From assembly GCF_005877905.1 (NCBI RefSeq), contig NZ_SWDV01000010.1, positions 62,001 to 126,000 on the forward strand: 64,000 nt of DNA. The letters are read 5' to 3'. Below are positions 30,254-39,857 of this stretch, piece by piece. Each line of letters starts with the position of its first letter. Position 1 is the stretch's first letter. Source of the DNA: Pseudomonas nicosulfuronedens (lineage in GTDB: Bacteria > Pseudomonadota > Gammaproteobacteria > Pseudomonadales > Pseudomonadaceae). Made by a program: the position numbers and the translations under genes. The notes under the pieces are model-generated. The model saw only the letters and a program-made list of their open reading frames with translations. It did no database searches and was not told the origin of the DNA.

Positions 30254-32727
30254 GCGCCCCGCTGCTCTGTTACCACTGCGCGCTGCCGGTTCCACCCGGC
30301 AGCCGCTTCGTTGCGCCCGTCCTGGGCGAATCCCGCGAATTCTGCTGCCCCGGCTGCCAGGCCGTGGCCGAAGCCATCGTCGCCGGCGGCCTGGAAGGCT
30401 ATTACCGCCACCGCACCGAAGCTGCGCCCAACCCGGATGCCCTGCCCGAACAGCTCGCCGATGAGCTGAAGCTGTTCGACCGCCCCGACGTGCAGCAGCC
30501 CTTCGTCCAGCACCAGGGCGAACTGGCCGAGACCACGCTGATCATGGAAGGCATCAGCTGCGCCGCCTGCGGCTGGCTGATCGAAAAGCATCTGAAGGGC
30601 CTGCCTGCCGTCAACGAGGCCGGCCTCAACCTGTCCAATCACCGCCTGCACGTGCGCTGGTCCGACAGCGATCTGCCGCTGAGCGAACTGCTCGCCGAGC
30701 TGCGCAAGATCGGCTACGCCGCCCATCCCTTCCAGCCCGACCGCGCTGCCGAGCAGCTGCACCAGGAAAATCGAAAGTCCCTGCGCCAGCTGGGCGTCGC
30801 CGGCCTGCTGTGGTTCCAGGCGATGATGGCGACCATGGCCACCTGGCCGGAATTCAACATCGACCTGAGCCCCGAACTGCACGAGATCCTGCGCTGGGTG
30901 GCGATGTTCCTCACCACACCCATCGTCTTCTACTCCTGCCAGCCGTTCTTCCGTGGCGCCATACGCGACCTGCGCACCCGCCACCTGACCATGGATGTCT
31001 CGGTCTCCCTGGCCATCGGCGGCGCCTATCTGGCCGGCATCTGGACCGCCATTACCGGCCATGGCGATCTGTACTTCGACGCCGTGGGCATGTTCGCCCT
31101 GTTCCTGCTCGCCGGCCGCTACCTCGAACGCCGCGCCCGCGAACGAACCGCCGCAGCGACCGCACAACTGGTCAACCTGCTGCCCGCGTCCTGCCTGCGC
31201 CTGGACGACAGCGGCCAGAGCAGCCGCGTACTGCTCAGCGAACTGAACATCGGCGACCGCGTGCTTGTGCAACCCGGCGCCGTAGTTCCCGCCGACGGTC
31301 TGATTCTCGAAGGTCAGTCCAGCGTCGACGAGTCCCTGCTCACCGGCGAATACCTGCCGCAACCGCGCCAGAGCGGCGACAGCGTCACCGGCGGCACCCT
31401 GAATGTCGAAGGCCCGCTGACCGTGCAGGTCAAGGCGCTGGGCGGTGACAGTCGCCTGTCCGCCATCGTCCGCCTGCTCGAACGCGCCCAGTCGGATAAA
31501 CCGCGCCTCGCCGAGCTCGCCGACAAGGCCGCGCAGTGGTTCCTCATTGCCCTGCTGGTGCTCGCTGCCTTGGTCGGCCTGTTCTGGTGGCAACACGACG
31601 CCTCCCGCGCCTTCTGGGTGGTCCTGGCGATGCTGGTGGCAACCTGCCCATGCGCGCTGTCCCTGGCCACGCCGACCGCACTGACCGCCGCCACCGGTAG
31701 CCTGCACAAGCTCGGCCTGCTGGTAACCCGCGGCCACGTGCTGGAGGGCCTGAACCATATCGACACGGTGATCTTCGACAAGACCGGCACTCTCACTGAA
31801 GGCCGCCTGACGCTGCGTGCAGTCCGGCCGCTGGGCGCGCTGGACAGCGATGCCTGCCTGGCCCTCGCCGCCGCACTGGAGAACCGCTCCGAGCACCCCA
31901 TCGCCCGTGCCTTCGGCCGCGCACCGCAACCGGCGGAAAACGTTGAGAGCCATCCCGGCCTGGGCCTGGAAGGCCGCGTCGGCGAGCACCGCCTGCGGAT
32001 CGGCGAGCCGTCCTTCGTCTGCGTCCTGGGCGGCAGCGAAGCGCCACAGCATCCGCAGGAGCCCGGACAGTGGCTGCTGCTGGGTGATGAAAGCGGCCCC
32101 CTCGCCTGGCTGGTGCTGGACGACCGTATCCGCGAGGATGCTGCCGACCTCCTCGATGCCTGTCGCGCCCGAGGCTGGCGCACCTTGTTGCTCTCCGGCG
32201 ACAGTTCGCCCATGGTCGGCCGCGTCGCCGCCGAGCTGGGCATCGACGACTGCCGCGGCGGCCTGCGCCCGGACGACAAGCTGGAAGTCCTCCGTCAGCT
32301 GCACCAACAAGGCCACCGCGTGCTGATGCTGGGTGACGGCGTGAATGACGTTCCCGTGCTGGCCGCCGCCGACATCAGCGTCGCCATGGGTTCGGCCACG
32401 GACCTCGCCAAGACCAGCGCCGACGCTGTGCTGCTGTCCAACCGCCTGGACAGCGTGGTGCAGGCCTTCGGCCTGGCCCGGCGCACGCGCCGGGTAATCA
32501 TCGAGAATCTGATCTGGGCGGGGCTGTACAATGGGCTGATGTTGCCCTTCGCCGCCCTGGGCTGGATCACGCCCGTGTGGGCTGCGGTGGGCATGTCGAT
32601 CAGTTCGCTGACCGTGGTGCTCAACGCCCTGCGCCTGACCCGCCTGCCAAAGGGCGCCGGCGCCCCGCCAGCAACCACCGCCCTGCCCGCCGCCCCACAA
32701 GCGGCACAAGCGCTGCCACGGAGTTGA
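30250..32727 (+). CDS. ccoI: Copper-exporting P1B-type ATPase CcoI (FixI), for cbb3 assembly
   Basis: 825 residues. A cysteine-rich N-terminal region (CYHC, CCPGC) precedes a heavy-metal-binding domain with GISCAACGW (Cys104, Cys107). The metal-transport motif CPC is at residues 466-468, the phosphorylated Asp510 in DKTGTLTEG, and the hinge in GDGVNDVPVLAAAD. This FixI/CtpA2 class moves Cu(I) slowly to the periplasm for insertion into CcoN, rather than for detoxification. It has an ATGA overlap with ccoH and ccoS follows one base after its stop. Confidence 0.94.
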   Translation: MSAPLLCYHCALPVPPGSRFVAPVLGESREFCCPGCQAVAEAIVAGGLEGYYRHRTEAAPNPDALPEQLADELKLFDRPDVQQPFVQHQGELAETTLIMEGISCAACGWLIEKHLKGLPAVNEAGLNLSNHRLHVRWSDSDLPLSELLAELRKIGYAAHPFQPDRAAEQLHQENRKSLRQLGVAGLLWFQAMMATMATWPEFNIDLSPELHEILRWVAMFLTTPIVFYSCQPFFRGAIRDLRTRHLTMDVSVSLAIGGAYLAGIWTAITGHGDLYFDAVGMFALFLLAGRYLERRARERTAAATAQLVNLLPASCLRLDDSGQSSRVLLSELNIGDRVLVQPGAVVPADGLILEGQSSVDESLLTGEYLPQPRQSGDSVTGGTLNVEGPLTVQVKALGGDSRLSAIVRLLERAQSDKPRLAELADKAAQWFLIALLVLAALVGLFWWQHDASRAFWVVLAMLVATCPCALSLATPTALTAATGSLHKLGLLVTRGHVLEGLNHIDTVIFDKTGTLTEGRLTLRAVRPLGALDSDACLALAAALENRSEHPIARAFGRAPQPAENVESHPGLGLEGRVGEHRLRIGEPSFVCVLGGSEAPQHPQEPGQWLLLGDESGPLAWLVLDDRIREDAADLLDACRARGWRTLLLSGDSSPMVGRVAAELGIDDCRGGLRPDDKLEVLRQLHQQGHRVLMLGDGVNDVPVLAAADISVAMGSATDLAKTSADAVLLSNRLDSVVQAFGLARRTRRVIIENLIWAGLYNGLMLPFAALGWITPVWAAVGMSISSLTVVLNALRLTRLPKGAGAPPATTALPAAPQAAQALPRS

Positions 32728-32728
32728 A

Positions 32729-32950
32729 ATGCCCGCTCTCTACATCATGATTCCGGTCGCGGTGGTGATCGTCGGCATCTGCATCGCGATCTTCTTCTGG
32801 GCAGTGAACAGCGGCCAGTACGACGACATGGACGGGCCCGCCCACAGCATCCTGTTCGACGACGAAGACCCCAAGCACCAGGCCGGCATCGACGAAGCCG
32901 AGGGTGACGACGCGCGCACCAGCCAGAAGCAGGACAAGCGCGATGCCTGA
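32729..32950 (+). CDS. ccoS: cbb3 oxidase assembly protein CcoS
   Basis: 73 residues: one membrane helix (YIMIPVAVVIVGICIAIFFWA) and then the family's VNSGQYDDMDGPAHSILFDD, with an acidic tail. CcoS is needed for cofactor insertion into CcoN. It overlaps the next gene by eight bases. Confidence 0.92.
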   Translation: MPALYIMIPVAVVIVGICIAIFFWAVNSGQYDDMDGPAHSILFDDEDPKHQAGIDEAEGDDARTSQKQDKRDA

Positions 32951-33668
32951 TCTGGCGCCGCTACTGGCGTCGGCGCTGACCCTCGGCCTGCTTGGCGGCG
33001 GTCACTGCCTGGGCATGTGCGGCGGCCTGATGGGCGCACTGACCATGGCCATTCCACCGGAGCAGCGCGCCCGCCGCCTGCGCCTGCTGCTGGCCTACAA
33101 CCTCGGACGCATCCTCAGCTACACCTGCGCCGGCCTGCTGCTCGGCATCGCCGGCTGGGCTGTGGCGCGTACGCCCTTCGCTTCGGCGCTGCGGGTGATC
33201 GCCGGCCTGCTGCTGATCGCCATGGGCCTGTACCTGGCCGGCTGGTGGAGCGGCCTGACCCGCATCGAAGCCCTGGGCCGCGGTCTGTGGAAGCACATCC
33301 AGCCCTTCGCCAGCCGCCTGCTGCCGGTCGCCACGGTGCCGCGCGCACTGCTGCTGGGCGCGCTCTGGGGCTGGCTGCCCTGCGGGCTGGTCTACAGCAC
33401 CCTGCTCTGGGCCACCAGCCAGGGTTCGGCGGTGGACAGCGCGCTGCTGATGCTCGCCTTCGGCCTGGGCACCTGGCCGGTACTGCTCGCCACGGGGCTC
33501 GCCGCCGAGCGCATCACCGCCCTGCTGCGCAAGCGCAGCGTACGCATGGCCGGCGGCATCCTGGTGATCCTCTTCGGCCTTTGGACCCTGCCTGGCCCGC
33601 ACCAGGCCTGGATTATGGGCCACGATATGCACGCCAGTGCCGCGCAAGCACACCATAAAGCCGCTTGA
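32943..33668 (+). CDS. TauE/SafE- or DsbD_2-like membrane protein of the cco assembly operon
   Basis: 241 residues with about six membrane helices in two halves. Conserved cysteines lie near helix starts (GGGHCLGMCGGLMGA and GWLPCGLVYSTL), as in the DsbD transmembrane (cytochrome c biogenesis) family, often annotated as sulfite exporter TauE/SafE. The C-terminus is His-rich (GHDMHASAAQAHHK). The tight eight-base overlap with ccoS suggests a role in copper or thiol handling for cbb3 assembly. That role is inference. Confidence 0.8.
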   Translation: MPDLAPLLASALTLGLLGGGHCLGMCGGLMGALTMAIPPEQRARRLRLLLAYNLGRILSYTCAGLLLGIAGWAVARTPFASALRVIAGLLLIAMGLYLAGWWSGLTRIEALGRGLWKHIQPFASRLLPVATVPRALLLGALWGWLPCGLVYSTLLWATSQGSAVDSALLMLAFGLGTWPVLLATGLAAERITALLRKRSVRMAGGILVILFGLWTLPGPHQAWIMGHDMHASAAQAHHKAA

Positions 33669-33678
33669 TACAGGTCAA
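33665..33678 (+). promoter_or_regulatory. Anr box upstream of hemN
   Basis: TTGAT-ACAG-GTCAA, one base off the consensus. It overlaps the stop codon of the upstream membrane-protein gene and lies 63 bp before hemN, which fits Anr-dependent expression of the oxygen-independent heme enzyme. Confidence 0.75.
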
Positions 33679-33740
33679 CAGGCCTCTGTCGGACTCTCCC
33701 TAGACTGCGCAGGAAAAGCTCGCCACCGGGGAACATCGGC

Positions 33741-35123
33741 ATGCTCGACAATATTCGCTGGGACGCAGATCTGATACGCCGATACGATCTGTCCGGCCCG
33801 CGCTACACCTCCTATCCCACAGCCGTGCAGTTCCACGAAGGAGTCGGACCCTTCGACCTGCTGCACGCGCTGCGCGATAGCCAGAAGGCGCAACGGCCGC
33901 TCTCGCTCTACGTGCACGTCCCGTTCTGCGCGAACATCTGCTACTACTGCGCCTGCAACAAGGTCATCACCAAGGATCGTGGTCGCAGCGCCCCCTACCT
34001 CGCCCGTCTCATCCACGAGATCGAGATCGTCAGCCGTCACCTGGGCCGCCAGCAGCCAGTCGAGCAACTGCATTTCGGCGGAGGTACCCCGACCTTCCTG
34101 AGCCCTGGCCAGCTACGCGAACTGATGGCGCAACTGCGCACTCACTTCCATTTCGTCGAGGGCGACTTCGGCGACTACGGTATCGAGATCGACCCACGCG
34201 AGGCCGACTGGTCGACCATGGGCCTGCTCCGCGAGCTGGGCTTCAACCGCGCCAGCATCGGCGTGCAGGACTTCAACCTGGAAGTGCAGCAGGCGATCAA
34301 CCGCCTGCAGAGCCTCGACGAGACCCGCGCCATCATCGACGCGGCGCGCACGCTGCAATTCCGCTCGATCAACATCGACCTGATCTACGGCCTGCCCCGG
34401 CAGACCCCGGACACCTTCGCCCGCACCGTCGAGCAGGTCATCGCTCTGCAGCCCAACCGGTTGTCCGTGTTCAACTACGCGCACCTCCCCGAGCGCTTTC
34501 CGCCCCAGCGGCGGATCAAGGCCGAGGACCTGCCCTCCCCCGGACAGAAGCTGGAGATGCTGCAACGCACCACCGAGCAACTGGAAGCCGCCGGGTACCG
34601 CTACATCGGCATGGACCACTTCGCCCTGCCGGACGACGAGCTGGCGATGGCCCAGGAAGACGGCACCCTGCAGCGCAACTTCCAGGGCTACACCACCCAC
34701 GGTCACTGCGACCTGGTCGGTCTTGGGGTCTCCTCGATCAGCCAGATCGGCGACCTCTACTGCCAGAACAGCAATGACATCGCGGACTACCAGAACACCC
34801 TCGACCAGGGCCAGCTCGCCACCCGGCGCGGCCTGCACTGCAACAAGGACGACCTGATCCGCCGCGCGGTGATCCAGCAGCTGATCTGCCACTTCCAGCT
34901 GGACTTCGAGGACATCGAGGATCTCTACAACATCGACTTCCGCGGCTACTTCGCGGAAATCTGGGACGACCTCGAACGCTTCGCCCGAGACGGCCTGATC
35001 ACCCTCGGCCCACGCGGTATCGACGTCAGCGCTTCCGGCCGGTTGCTGGTGCGCTCGCTGTGCATGCTGTTCGACCGCTACCTGCCAATGCAGAACCTGC
35101 AACGCTTCTCGCGGGTCATCTGA
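33741..35123 (+). CDS. hemN: Oxygen-independent coproporphyrinogen III oxidase (radical SAM)
   Basis: 460 residues. The radical SAM cluster motif CxxxCxxC is at Cys63, Cys67 and Cys70 (PFCANICYYCAC), followed by LHFGGGTPTFL, the SAM contacts in IEIDPRE and INIDLIYGLPRQT, and the C-terminal HemN domain. It converts coproporphyrinogen III to protoporphyrinogen IX without oxygen, which matters when cbb3 heme is made at low oxygen. Its neighbours (cco genes, anr) and the Anr box upstream support this role. Confidence 0.96.
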   Translation: MLDNIRWDADLIRRYDLSGPRYTSYPTAVQFHEGVGPFDLLHALRDSQKAQRPLSLYVHVPFCANICYYCACNKVITKDRGRSAPYLARLIHEIEIVSRHLGRQQPVEQLHFGGGTPTFLSPGQLRELMAQLRTHFHFVEGDFGDYGIEIDPREADWSTMGLLRELGFNRASIGVQDFNLEVQQAINRLQSLDETRAIIDAARTLQFRSINIDLIYGLPRQTPDTFARTVEQVIALQPNRLSVFNYAHLPERFPPQRRIKAEDLPSPGQKLEMLQRTTEQLEAAGYRYIGMDHFALPDDELAMAQEDGTLQRNFQGYTTHGHCDLVGLGVSSISQIGDLYCQNSNDIADYQNTLDQGQLATRRGLHCNKDDLIRRAVIQQLICHFQLDFEDIEDLYNIDFRGYFAEIWDDLERFARDGLITLGPRGIDVSASGRLLVRSLCMLFDRYLPMQNLQRFSRVI

Positions 35124-35156
35124 CCCGCAGGTTCCCCTCTGCACGACCGACGGTAC

Positions 35157-35171
35157 GGGGCCAACTGTCGC
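35157..35171. promoter_or_regulatory. RoxR/RegA-like box upstream of anr
   Basis: GGGGC-CAACT-GTCGC fits GNGRC-N5-GNCGC; the centre and right arm are identical to the ccoG box. It is 211 bp before anr. The rest of the 258-bp gap holds no other recognised site. Confidence 0.5.
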
Positions 35172-35381
35172 ACCCTTTGCTACAGGATATGTCCCTGGTC
35201 CCCGAGTGTAGAAACAGCCCTGAACCGGTACTTTTCGAAAGGATTCGAGACCGCTACAACCCCTACGAAACCCTCATCCCCATCGCTGGAAGCAGCGATT
35301 CAGACAGGTCGCCAACTGGCGCGCGACTTGCGGTCTGCGGTACCCTTGGTTTTTGTGTGCCATCCCACTCAAGGAACACTC

Positions 35382-36116
35382 ATGGCCGAAACCATCAAAG
35401 TGCGCGCCCTGCCCCAGGCGCACTGCAAGGATTGCAGCCTGGCTCCCCTCTGCCTGCCCCTGTCGCTGAACCACAGCGACATGGACGCCCTCGATGAAAT
35501 CGTCAAACGAGGCCGACCGCTGAAGAAAGGCGAATTCCTGTTCCGCCAGGGCGATGCCTTCGGCTCCGTCTTCGCCGTGCGCTCCGGCGCGCTGAAGACC
35601 TTCAGCATCACCGACGGCGGCGAAGAGCAGATCACCGGCTTCCACCTGCCCAGCGAGCTGGTCGGTCTGTCCGGCATGGACACCGAGAGCTACCCGGTTT
35701 CGGCCCAGGCCCTGGAAACCACCTCGGTCTGCGAGATTCCCTTCGAACGCCTGGACGAGCTGTCCGAGCAACTGCCGCAACTGCGCCGCCAGCTGCTGCG
35801 AGTGATGAGCCGCGAGATCCGCGATGACCAACAGATGATGATGCTGCTGTCGAAGAAGACCGCCGACGAGCGCATCGCCACCTTCCTGGTGAACCTCTCC
35901 GCGCGCTTCCGCGCCCGTGGCTTCTCCGCCCAGCAGTTCCGCCTGGCGATGTCGCGCAACGAGATCGGCAACTACCTGGGCCTGGCGGTGGAAACCGTCT
36001 CCCGCGTGTTCACCCGCTTCCAGCAGAACGGCCTGATTGCCGCCGAAGGCAAGGAAGTGCACATCCTCGACTCCATCGAACTGTGCGCACTGGCCGGCGG
36101 CCAGCTGGAAAGCTGA
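35382..36116 (+). CDS. anr: Anaerobic regulator Anr (FNR family)
   Basis: 244 residues. The N-terminal cysteines Cys15, Cys18 and Cys24, plus Cys117 in the effector domain, should bind the oxygen-labile [4Fe-4S] cluster. The cyclic-nucleotide-binding fold follows ([20 protein letters not shown]), then the dimer helix and the HTH with ETVSRVF, whose E..SR residues read the TTGAT half-site. Active when oxygen is low, it probably controls ccoN2, hemN and aer in this window. The start [10 protein letters not shown] at 35382 (AAGGAAC site) is the family start. Confidence 0.97.
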   Translation: MAETIKVRALPQAHCKDCSLAPLCLPLSLNHSDMDALDEIVKRGRPLKKGEFLFRQGDAFGSVFAVRSGALKTFSITDGGEEQITGFHLPSELVGLSGMDTESYPVSAQALETTSVCEIPFERLDELSEQLPQLRRQLLRVMSREIRDDQQMMMLLSKKTADERIATFLVNLSARFRARGFSAQQFRLAMSRNEIGNYLGLAVETVSRVFTRFQQNGLIAAEGKEVHILDSIELCALAGGQLES

Positions 36117-36149
36117 CAGACACGAAAGCTGACAGACACGAAAGCTGAC
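36108..36149. repeat. 16-bp tandem repeat at the end of anr
   Basis: GAAAGCTGACAGACAC occurs twice in tandem (36108-36123, 36124-36139), followed by an 11-base partial copy. The first copy includes the anr stop codon. It looks like a recent slippage expansion. Confidence 0.8.
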
Positions 36150-36177
36150 CAATAGGTTGACTTTCCGGTCATCGAAA

Positions 36178-36203
36178 ACGGGCTCGCCACACGGCGGGCC
36201 CGT
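36178..36203 (+). terminator. Hairpin after anr
   Basis: ACGGGCTCGCC pairs with GGCGGGCCCGT (one G-T wobble) around ACAC. There is no strong T tract. A -10-like TATACT follows at 36204-36209 and may belong to the apt promoter. Confidence 0.5.
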
Positions 36204-36247
36204 TATACTTTGGCCTCTGCAAAAACCGCATCAGGTGCACATCCAGC

Positions 36248-36796
36248 ATGATCCTCAACCAACTCGACCTGAAGTCCGTGATCCGTGCCGTTCCCGACTT
36301 TCCCAAGCCCGGCGTCATGTTCCGCGACATCACCCCGCTGTTCCAGTCGCCGCGAGCCCTGCGTTTCGTCGCCGACAGCTTCATCCAGCGCTATGTCGAG
36401 GCCGATTTCACCCACATTGGCGCCATGGATGCGCGCGGCTTCCTGATCGGTTCGATCATCGCCTACGAGCTGAACAAGCCCCTGGTGCTGTTCCGCAAGC
36501 GCGGCAAGCTGCCGGCCGACGTGCTGGCCCAGGCCTACGAGACCGAGTACGGCGAAGCCCTGCTGGAAGTCCACGCCGACAGCCTGTGCGAGGGTGACAG
36601 CGTGCTGATCTTCGATGACCTGATCGCCACCGGCGGTACCCTGCTGGCTGCAGCCCAATTGGTGCGCCGCATGGGCGCCAGCGTATTCGAGGCTGCCGCA
36701 ATCATCGACCTGCCGGAGCTGGGCGGTTCGACCAAGCTCAATGACGCACAGATCCCCACTTACAGCCTGACTGCCTTCGCCCTCGACGAAGCCTGA
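36248..36796 (+). CDS. apt: Adenine phosphoribosyltransferase
   Basis: 182 residues with the PRPP-binding motif [13 protein letters not shown] near residues 119-131 and the start [15 protein letters not shown] typical of Apt. It salvages adenine to AMP. A terminator follows. Its position next to anr is as in P. aeruginosa. Confidence 0.96.
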   Translation: MILNQLDLKSVIRAVPDFPKPGVMFRDITPLFQSPRALRFVADSFIQRYVEADFTHIGAMDARGFLIGSIIAYELNKPLVLFRKRGKLPADVLAQAYETEYGEALLEVHADSLCEGDSVLIFDDLIATGGTLLAAAQLVRRMGASVFEAAAIIDLPELGGSTKLNDAQIPTYSLTAFALDEA

Positions 36797-36813
36797 TCGG
36801 CGCTGTTCCAGAC

Positions 36814-36843
36814 AACGGGCGCTGCGGCGCCCGTTTTCGTTTC
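36814..36843 (+). terminator. Terminator after apt
   Basis: AACGGGCGC (36814-36822) pairs with GCGCCCGTT (36827-36835), followed by TTCGTTTCC. Confidence 0.75.
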
Positions 36844-37065
36844 CGGCGTTCGCGGCAACGCCCCATCCAACGACTGGTCGCCCCCTCTTTGGCCTGATCC
36901 GACCCAGGTACGGCCGGAAATGACCTGGCGATTGTCCGACAAGACTCCGAACATGACATCAACCGATGACACAGTCGAAGGTGGCATCGAGCACTAACGA
37001 CAGGGCTTGCCGGGTCAGCGCACCTGCCGCGCACCGTTCGCCCGCACAACAACAAGGAGTTAGTC

Positions 37066-37896
37066 ATGAACGCCAGCACCACGCCGATTCGCGCCAACTT
37101 CCCGGTCCGCCGCATGGATTTCAGCTTCAGTGAAACGCCGAAATACTGGTGGGACGGGCAGCCCTTCATGACCCACTTCATGAACAACCTGTCCTCGTTG
37201 TTCCCCTACGGCGAGAAGTTCTTCGTCGACAGCGTGCGCGCCGTGCGCGAGCGGATCCAGGACCCGCAACTGCAGAAGGACGTCAGCGCCTTCATCGGCC
37301 AGGAAGCCATGCACTCCAAGGAGCACGCGGCCTACAACGAGTACGCCGACGAGCACGGCATCGACCTGGAGACCCTGGAACTGCGCATCAAGGTGCTGCT
37401 CGAGTCCATCAGCAAGGTCACCACCAAGAAACACCAGTTGGCGATCACCTGCGCCCTGGAACACTTCACCGCGACCATGGCCGAGCAGTTGCTCAAGCGT
37501 GAAGACCTGAGCAGCCAGATGAAGTCGGACAAGATGTACAAGCTGTGGATGTGGCACGCCGTCGAGGAAAACGAGCACAAGGCGGTGGCCTACGACGTCT
37601 ACCAGCAGGTCTATGGCGGCTACTTCACCCGTACTGCGGTGATGTTGCTGACCACCGGAATCTTCCTCGGCGTCATCGCCGGCTTCCAGATCAACCTGCT
37701 GCGCCGCGACGGCCAGCTGTTCAACTGGCGCAGCTGGAAACACGGCCTGGGCGTGCTGCTGCATCCCCGCCGCGGTTACTTCGTCAACCTGATCCGCCCA
37801 TGGCTGGACTACTTCCGACCCGGCTTCCATCCCTTCGACCACGACACCAAGGCGCTGGAATCCCGCTGGAAAGAGCAGCTGGACTTCGCCGGCTGA
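37066..37896 (+). CDS. Metal-dependent hydrolase family protein (PF10118-like)
   Basis: 276 residues. The helical core has His/Glu pairs that may bind metal: GQEAMHSKEHAAYN, ALEHFTATMAEQ and HAVEENEHKAVAYD. This pattern resembles di-iron or ferritin-like carboxylate sites. One membrane-like segment (AVMLLTTGIFLGVIAGFQI) is near residue 195. Proteins of this family are annotated as predicted metal-dependent hydrolases without a known reaction. The start at 37066 has an AAGGAG site. It is monocistronic with its own terminator. Confidence 0.8.
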   Translation: MNASTTPIRANFPVRRMDFSFSETPKYWWDGQPFMTHFMNNLSSLFPYGEKFFVDSVRAVRERIQDPQLQKDVSAFIGQEAMHSKEHAAYNEYADEHGIDLETLELRIKVLLESISKVTTKKHQLAITCALEHFTATMAEQLLKREDLSSQMKSDKMYKLWMWHAVEENEHKAVAYDVYQQVYGGYFTRTAVMLLTTGIFLGVIAGFQINLLRRDGQLFNWRSWKHGLGVLLHPRRGYFVNLIRPWLDYFRPGFHPFDHDTKALESRWKEQLDFAG

Positions 37897-37923
37897 ACCC
37901 CGCCAAACCTCGCTCAATTTCGG

Positions 37924-37957
37924 AAAACGCCAGGCATCGCCTGGCGTTTTTCATTTT
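37924..37957 (+). terminator. Terminator after the metal-dependent hydrolase gene
   Basis: AAAACGCCAGGC (37924-37935) pairs with GCCTGGCGTTTT (37939-37950), followed by TCATTTT. The A/T-flanked stem is typical. Confidence 0.85.
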
Positions 37958-37968
37958 CACCGCGCGCC

Positions 37969-37983
37969 GCGACAACCAGTCAC
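37969..37983. promoter_or_regulatory. Near-consensus RoxR/RegA-like box upstream of the cyd operon
   Basis: GCGAC-AACCA-GTCAC has one mismatch in the right arm to GNGRC-N5-GNCGC. It lies 84 bp before cydP, in the gap after the previous terminator. I see no Anr box in this gap. Confidence 0.4.
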
Positions 37984-38066
37984 TACACTGAGCAGGGTTT
38001 CTGGAGCCCAATGGAACGCGCAGTTCAAGCAGAACCACGTCTCGAATTGCGAGCCAAGGAGGTTAG

Positions 38067-38273
38067 ATGCCCGCCCAAACCCCCTCCCCGTGGAAGGTCC
38101 CGCTCGTCCGTGAGCTGGCCATCATCCTGCTGATCAAACTGGCCCTGTTGCTGGCCATCAAGGCCGTCTGGTTCGACCAACCCACCGTCCCTGCCGACGG
38201 CTCCCGCGTCACCAGCCAGCACCTGCTCGGCGACAACCGCCCGAGCGAAGCCGAGAAGGAGAGCGCCCGATGA
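38067..38273 (+). CDS. cydP: Small cytochrome bd-associated membrane protein CydP
   Basis: 68 residues: one membrane helix ([20 protein letters not shown]) preceded by a short basic segment, then a polar tail. It matches the small CydP proteins found directly before cydA in bd oxidase operons. It has an AGGAGG ribosome site and overlaps cydA by four bases (ATGA), so it is translationally coupled. Confidence 0.82.
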   Translation: MPAQTPSPWKVPLVRELAIILLIKLALLLAIKAVWFDQPTVPADGSRVTSQHLLGDNRPSEAEKESAR

Positions 38274-39847
38274 TTTCCGAAGCCGTGGTCGACCTGTCGC
38301 GCCTGCAGTTCGCGATGACCGCCATGTACCACTTCCTGTTCGTGCCGCTGACGCTTGGCCTGGCCTTCCTGCTGGCGATCATGGAGTCGGTCTACGTGAT
38401 GACCGGCAAGCAGGTGTACAAGGACATGACCCAGTTCTGGGGCAAGCTGTTCGGCATCAACTTCGCGCTGGGGGTCACCACCGGACTGACCATGGAGTTC
38501 CAGTTCGGTACCAACTGGGCTTATTACTCCCACTACGTCGGTGACATCTTTGGCGCGCCGCTGGCCATCGAAGGACTGATGGCGTTCTTCCTCGAGTCCA
38601 CCTTCATCGGTCTGTTCTTCTTTGGCTGGGATCGGCTCTCGAAGGTCCAGCACCTGGCCGTCACCTGGCTGGTCGCGCTGGGCTCGAACCTGTCGGCGCT
38701 GTGGATCCTGATCGCCAACGGCTGGATGCAGAACCCGGTGGGCGCGGAGTTCAACTTCGAGACCATGCGTATGGAGCTGACCGACTTCGGCGCGCTGCTG
38801 TTCAACCCGGTAGCCCAGGTCAAGTTCGTCCACACCGTGGCCGCCGGTTACGTCACTGGCGCGATCTTCGTTCTCGCCATCTCCAGCTACTACCTGCTAA
38901 AGCGCCGCGACCAGGGCTTCGCCCGGCGCTCCTTCGCCATTGCTTCGGCCTTCGGCCTGGCCTCGATCCTTTCGGTAATCATCCTTGGCGACGAGTCGGG
39001 CTACGAGATCGGTGACGTGCAGAAGACCAAGCTGGCCGCCATCGAGGCCGAATGGGAAACCCACCCCGCTCCGGCCGGCTTCACCCTGATCGGCCTGCCC
39101 AACCAGGAGGAGCAGCGCACCGACTACGCGATCAAGATCCCCTATGTACTGGGCCTGATCGCCACCCGCTCGCTGGACAAGGAGGTCACCGGCATCAAGG
39201 ACCTGCTGGTACAGCACGAGGCACGCATCCGCAACGGCATGGTCGCCTATTCGCTGCTGCAGAAGCTGCGTGGCGGCGACAAGTCCGAAGCCACCCTTTC
39301 CCAGTTCAACCAGGTAAAGAACGACCTCGGCTATGGCCTGCTCCTGAAGAAGTACACGCCTGACGTGGTGGACGCGAGCGAGGAACAGATCCGCCTGGCC
39401 ACCCTGGACACCATTCCCGATGTGCTCACCCTGTTCTTCAGCTTCCGCATCATGGTCGCTTGCGGCTTCCTCATGCTGGCTCTGTTCGCCTGTGCGTTCT
39501 ATGCCTCGGCGCGCAAGAACGAAGAGCGCAAGCGCTGGCTGCTCAAGTGGGCACTGTGGAGCCTGCCGCTGCCCTGGCTCGCCGCGCAGACTGGCTGGTA
39601 CGTCGCCGAGCACGGCCGACAGCCCTGGTCCATCGGTGAAGTGCTGCCGGTGCACCTGTCCGCCTCCAGTCTCAGCACGGGCGATGTATGGGGGTCGCTG
39701 CTGGCGCTGATCGCCTTCTACAGCCTGCTGCTGGTGGTGGAGATGTACCTGATGATCAAGTTTGCCCGCCTCGGCCCGTCCAGCCTGCACACCGGCCGCT
39801 ACCACTTCGAGCAGGGCCATGCCGCCACCGGCACGGCCACGGCGTAA
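38270..39847 (+). CDS. cydA: Cytochrome bd ubiquinol oxidase subunit I
   Basis: 525 residues, very like E. coli CydA from end to end. His21 in [13 protein letters not shown] should bind heme b595, and [14 protein letters not shown] holds the heme b558 histidine. The GRQPW motif is in the C-terminal region, and the long Q-loop ([20 protein letters not shown]) marks the E. coli-like long-loop class. It differs from the cyanide-insensitive CioA of P. aeruginosa. It oxidises ubiquinol and reduces oxygen to water without proton pumping. Confidence 0.95.
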   Translation: MISEAVVDLSRLQFAMTAMYHFLFVPLTLGLAFLLAIMESVYVMTGKQVYKDMTQFWGKLFGINFALGVTTGLTMEFQFGTNWAYYSHYVGDIFGAPLAIEGLMAFFLESTFIGLFFFGWDRLSKVQHLAVTWLVALGSNLSALWILIANGWMQNPVGAEFNFETMRMELTDFGALLFNPVAQVKFVHTVAAGYVTGAIFVLAISSYYLLKRRDQGFARRSFAIASAFGLASILSVIILGDESGYEIGDVQKTKLAAIEAEWETHPAPAGFTLIGLPNQEEQRTDYAIKIPYVLGLIATRSLDKEVTGIKDLLVQHEARIRNGMVAYSLLQKLRGGDKSEATLSQFNQVKNDLGYGLLLKKYTPDVVDASEEQIRLATLDTIPDVLTLFFSFRIMVACGFLMLALFACAFYASARKNEERKRWLLKWALWSLPLPWLAAQTGWYVAEHGRQPWSIGEVLPVHLSASSLSTGDVWGSLLALIAFYSLLLVVEMYLMIKFARLGPSSLHTGRYHFEQGHAATGTATA

Positions 39848-39857
39848 GGAGACGACC

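Noticed and set aside
30085-32709. 874-residue minus-strand frame over ccoI
   Set aside because: Shadow of the P-type ATPase gene; composition is Gln/His/Gly-rich as expected from reading the opposite strand.
35124-35381. Anr autoregulation site upstream of anr
   Set aside because: No TTGAT-N4-ATCAA-like sequence is present in this gap; only the RoxR-like box was found.
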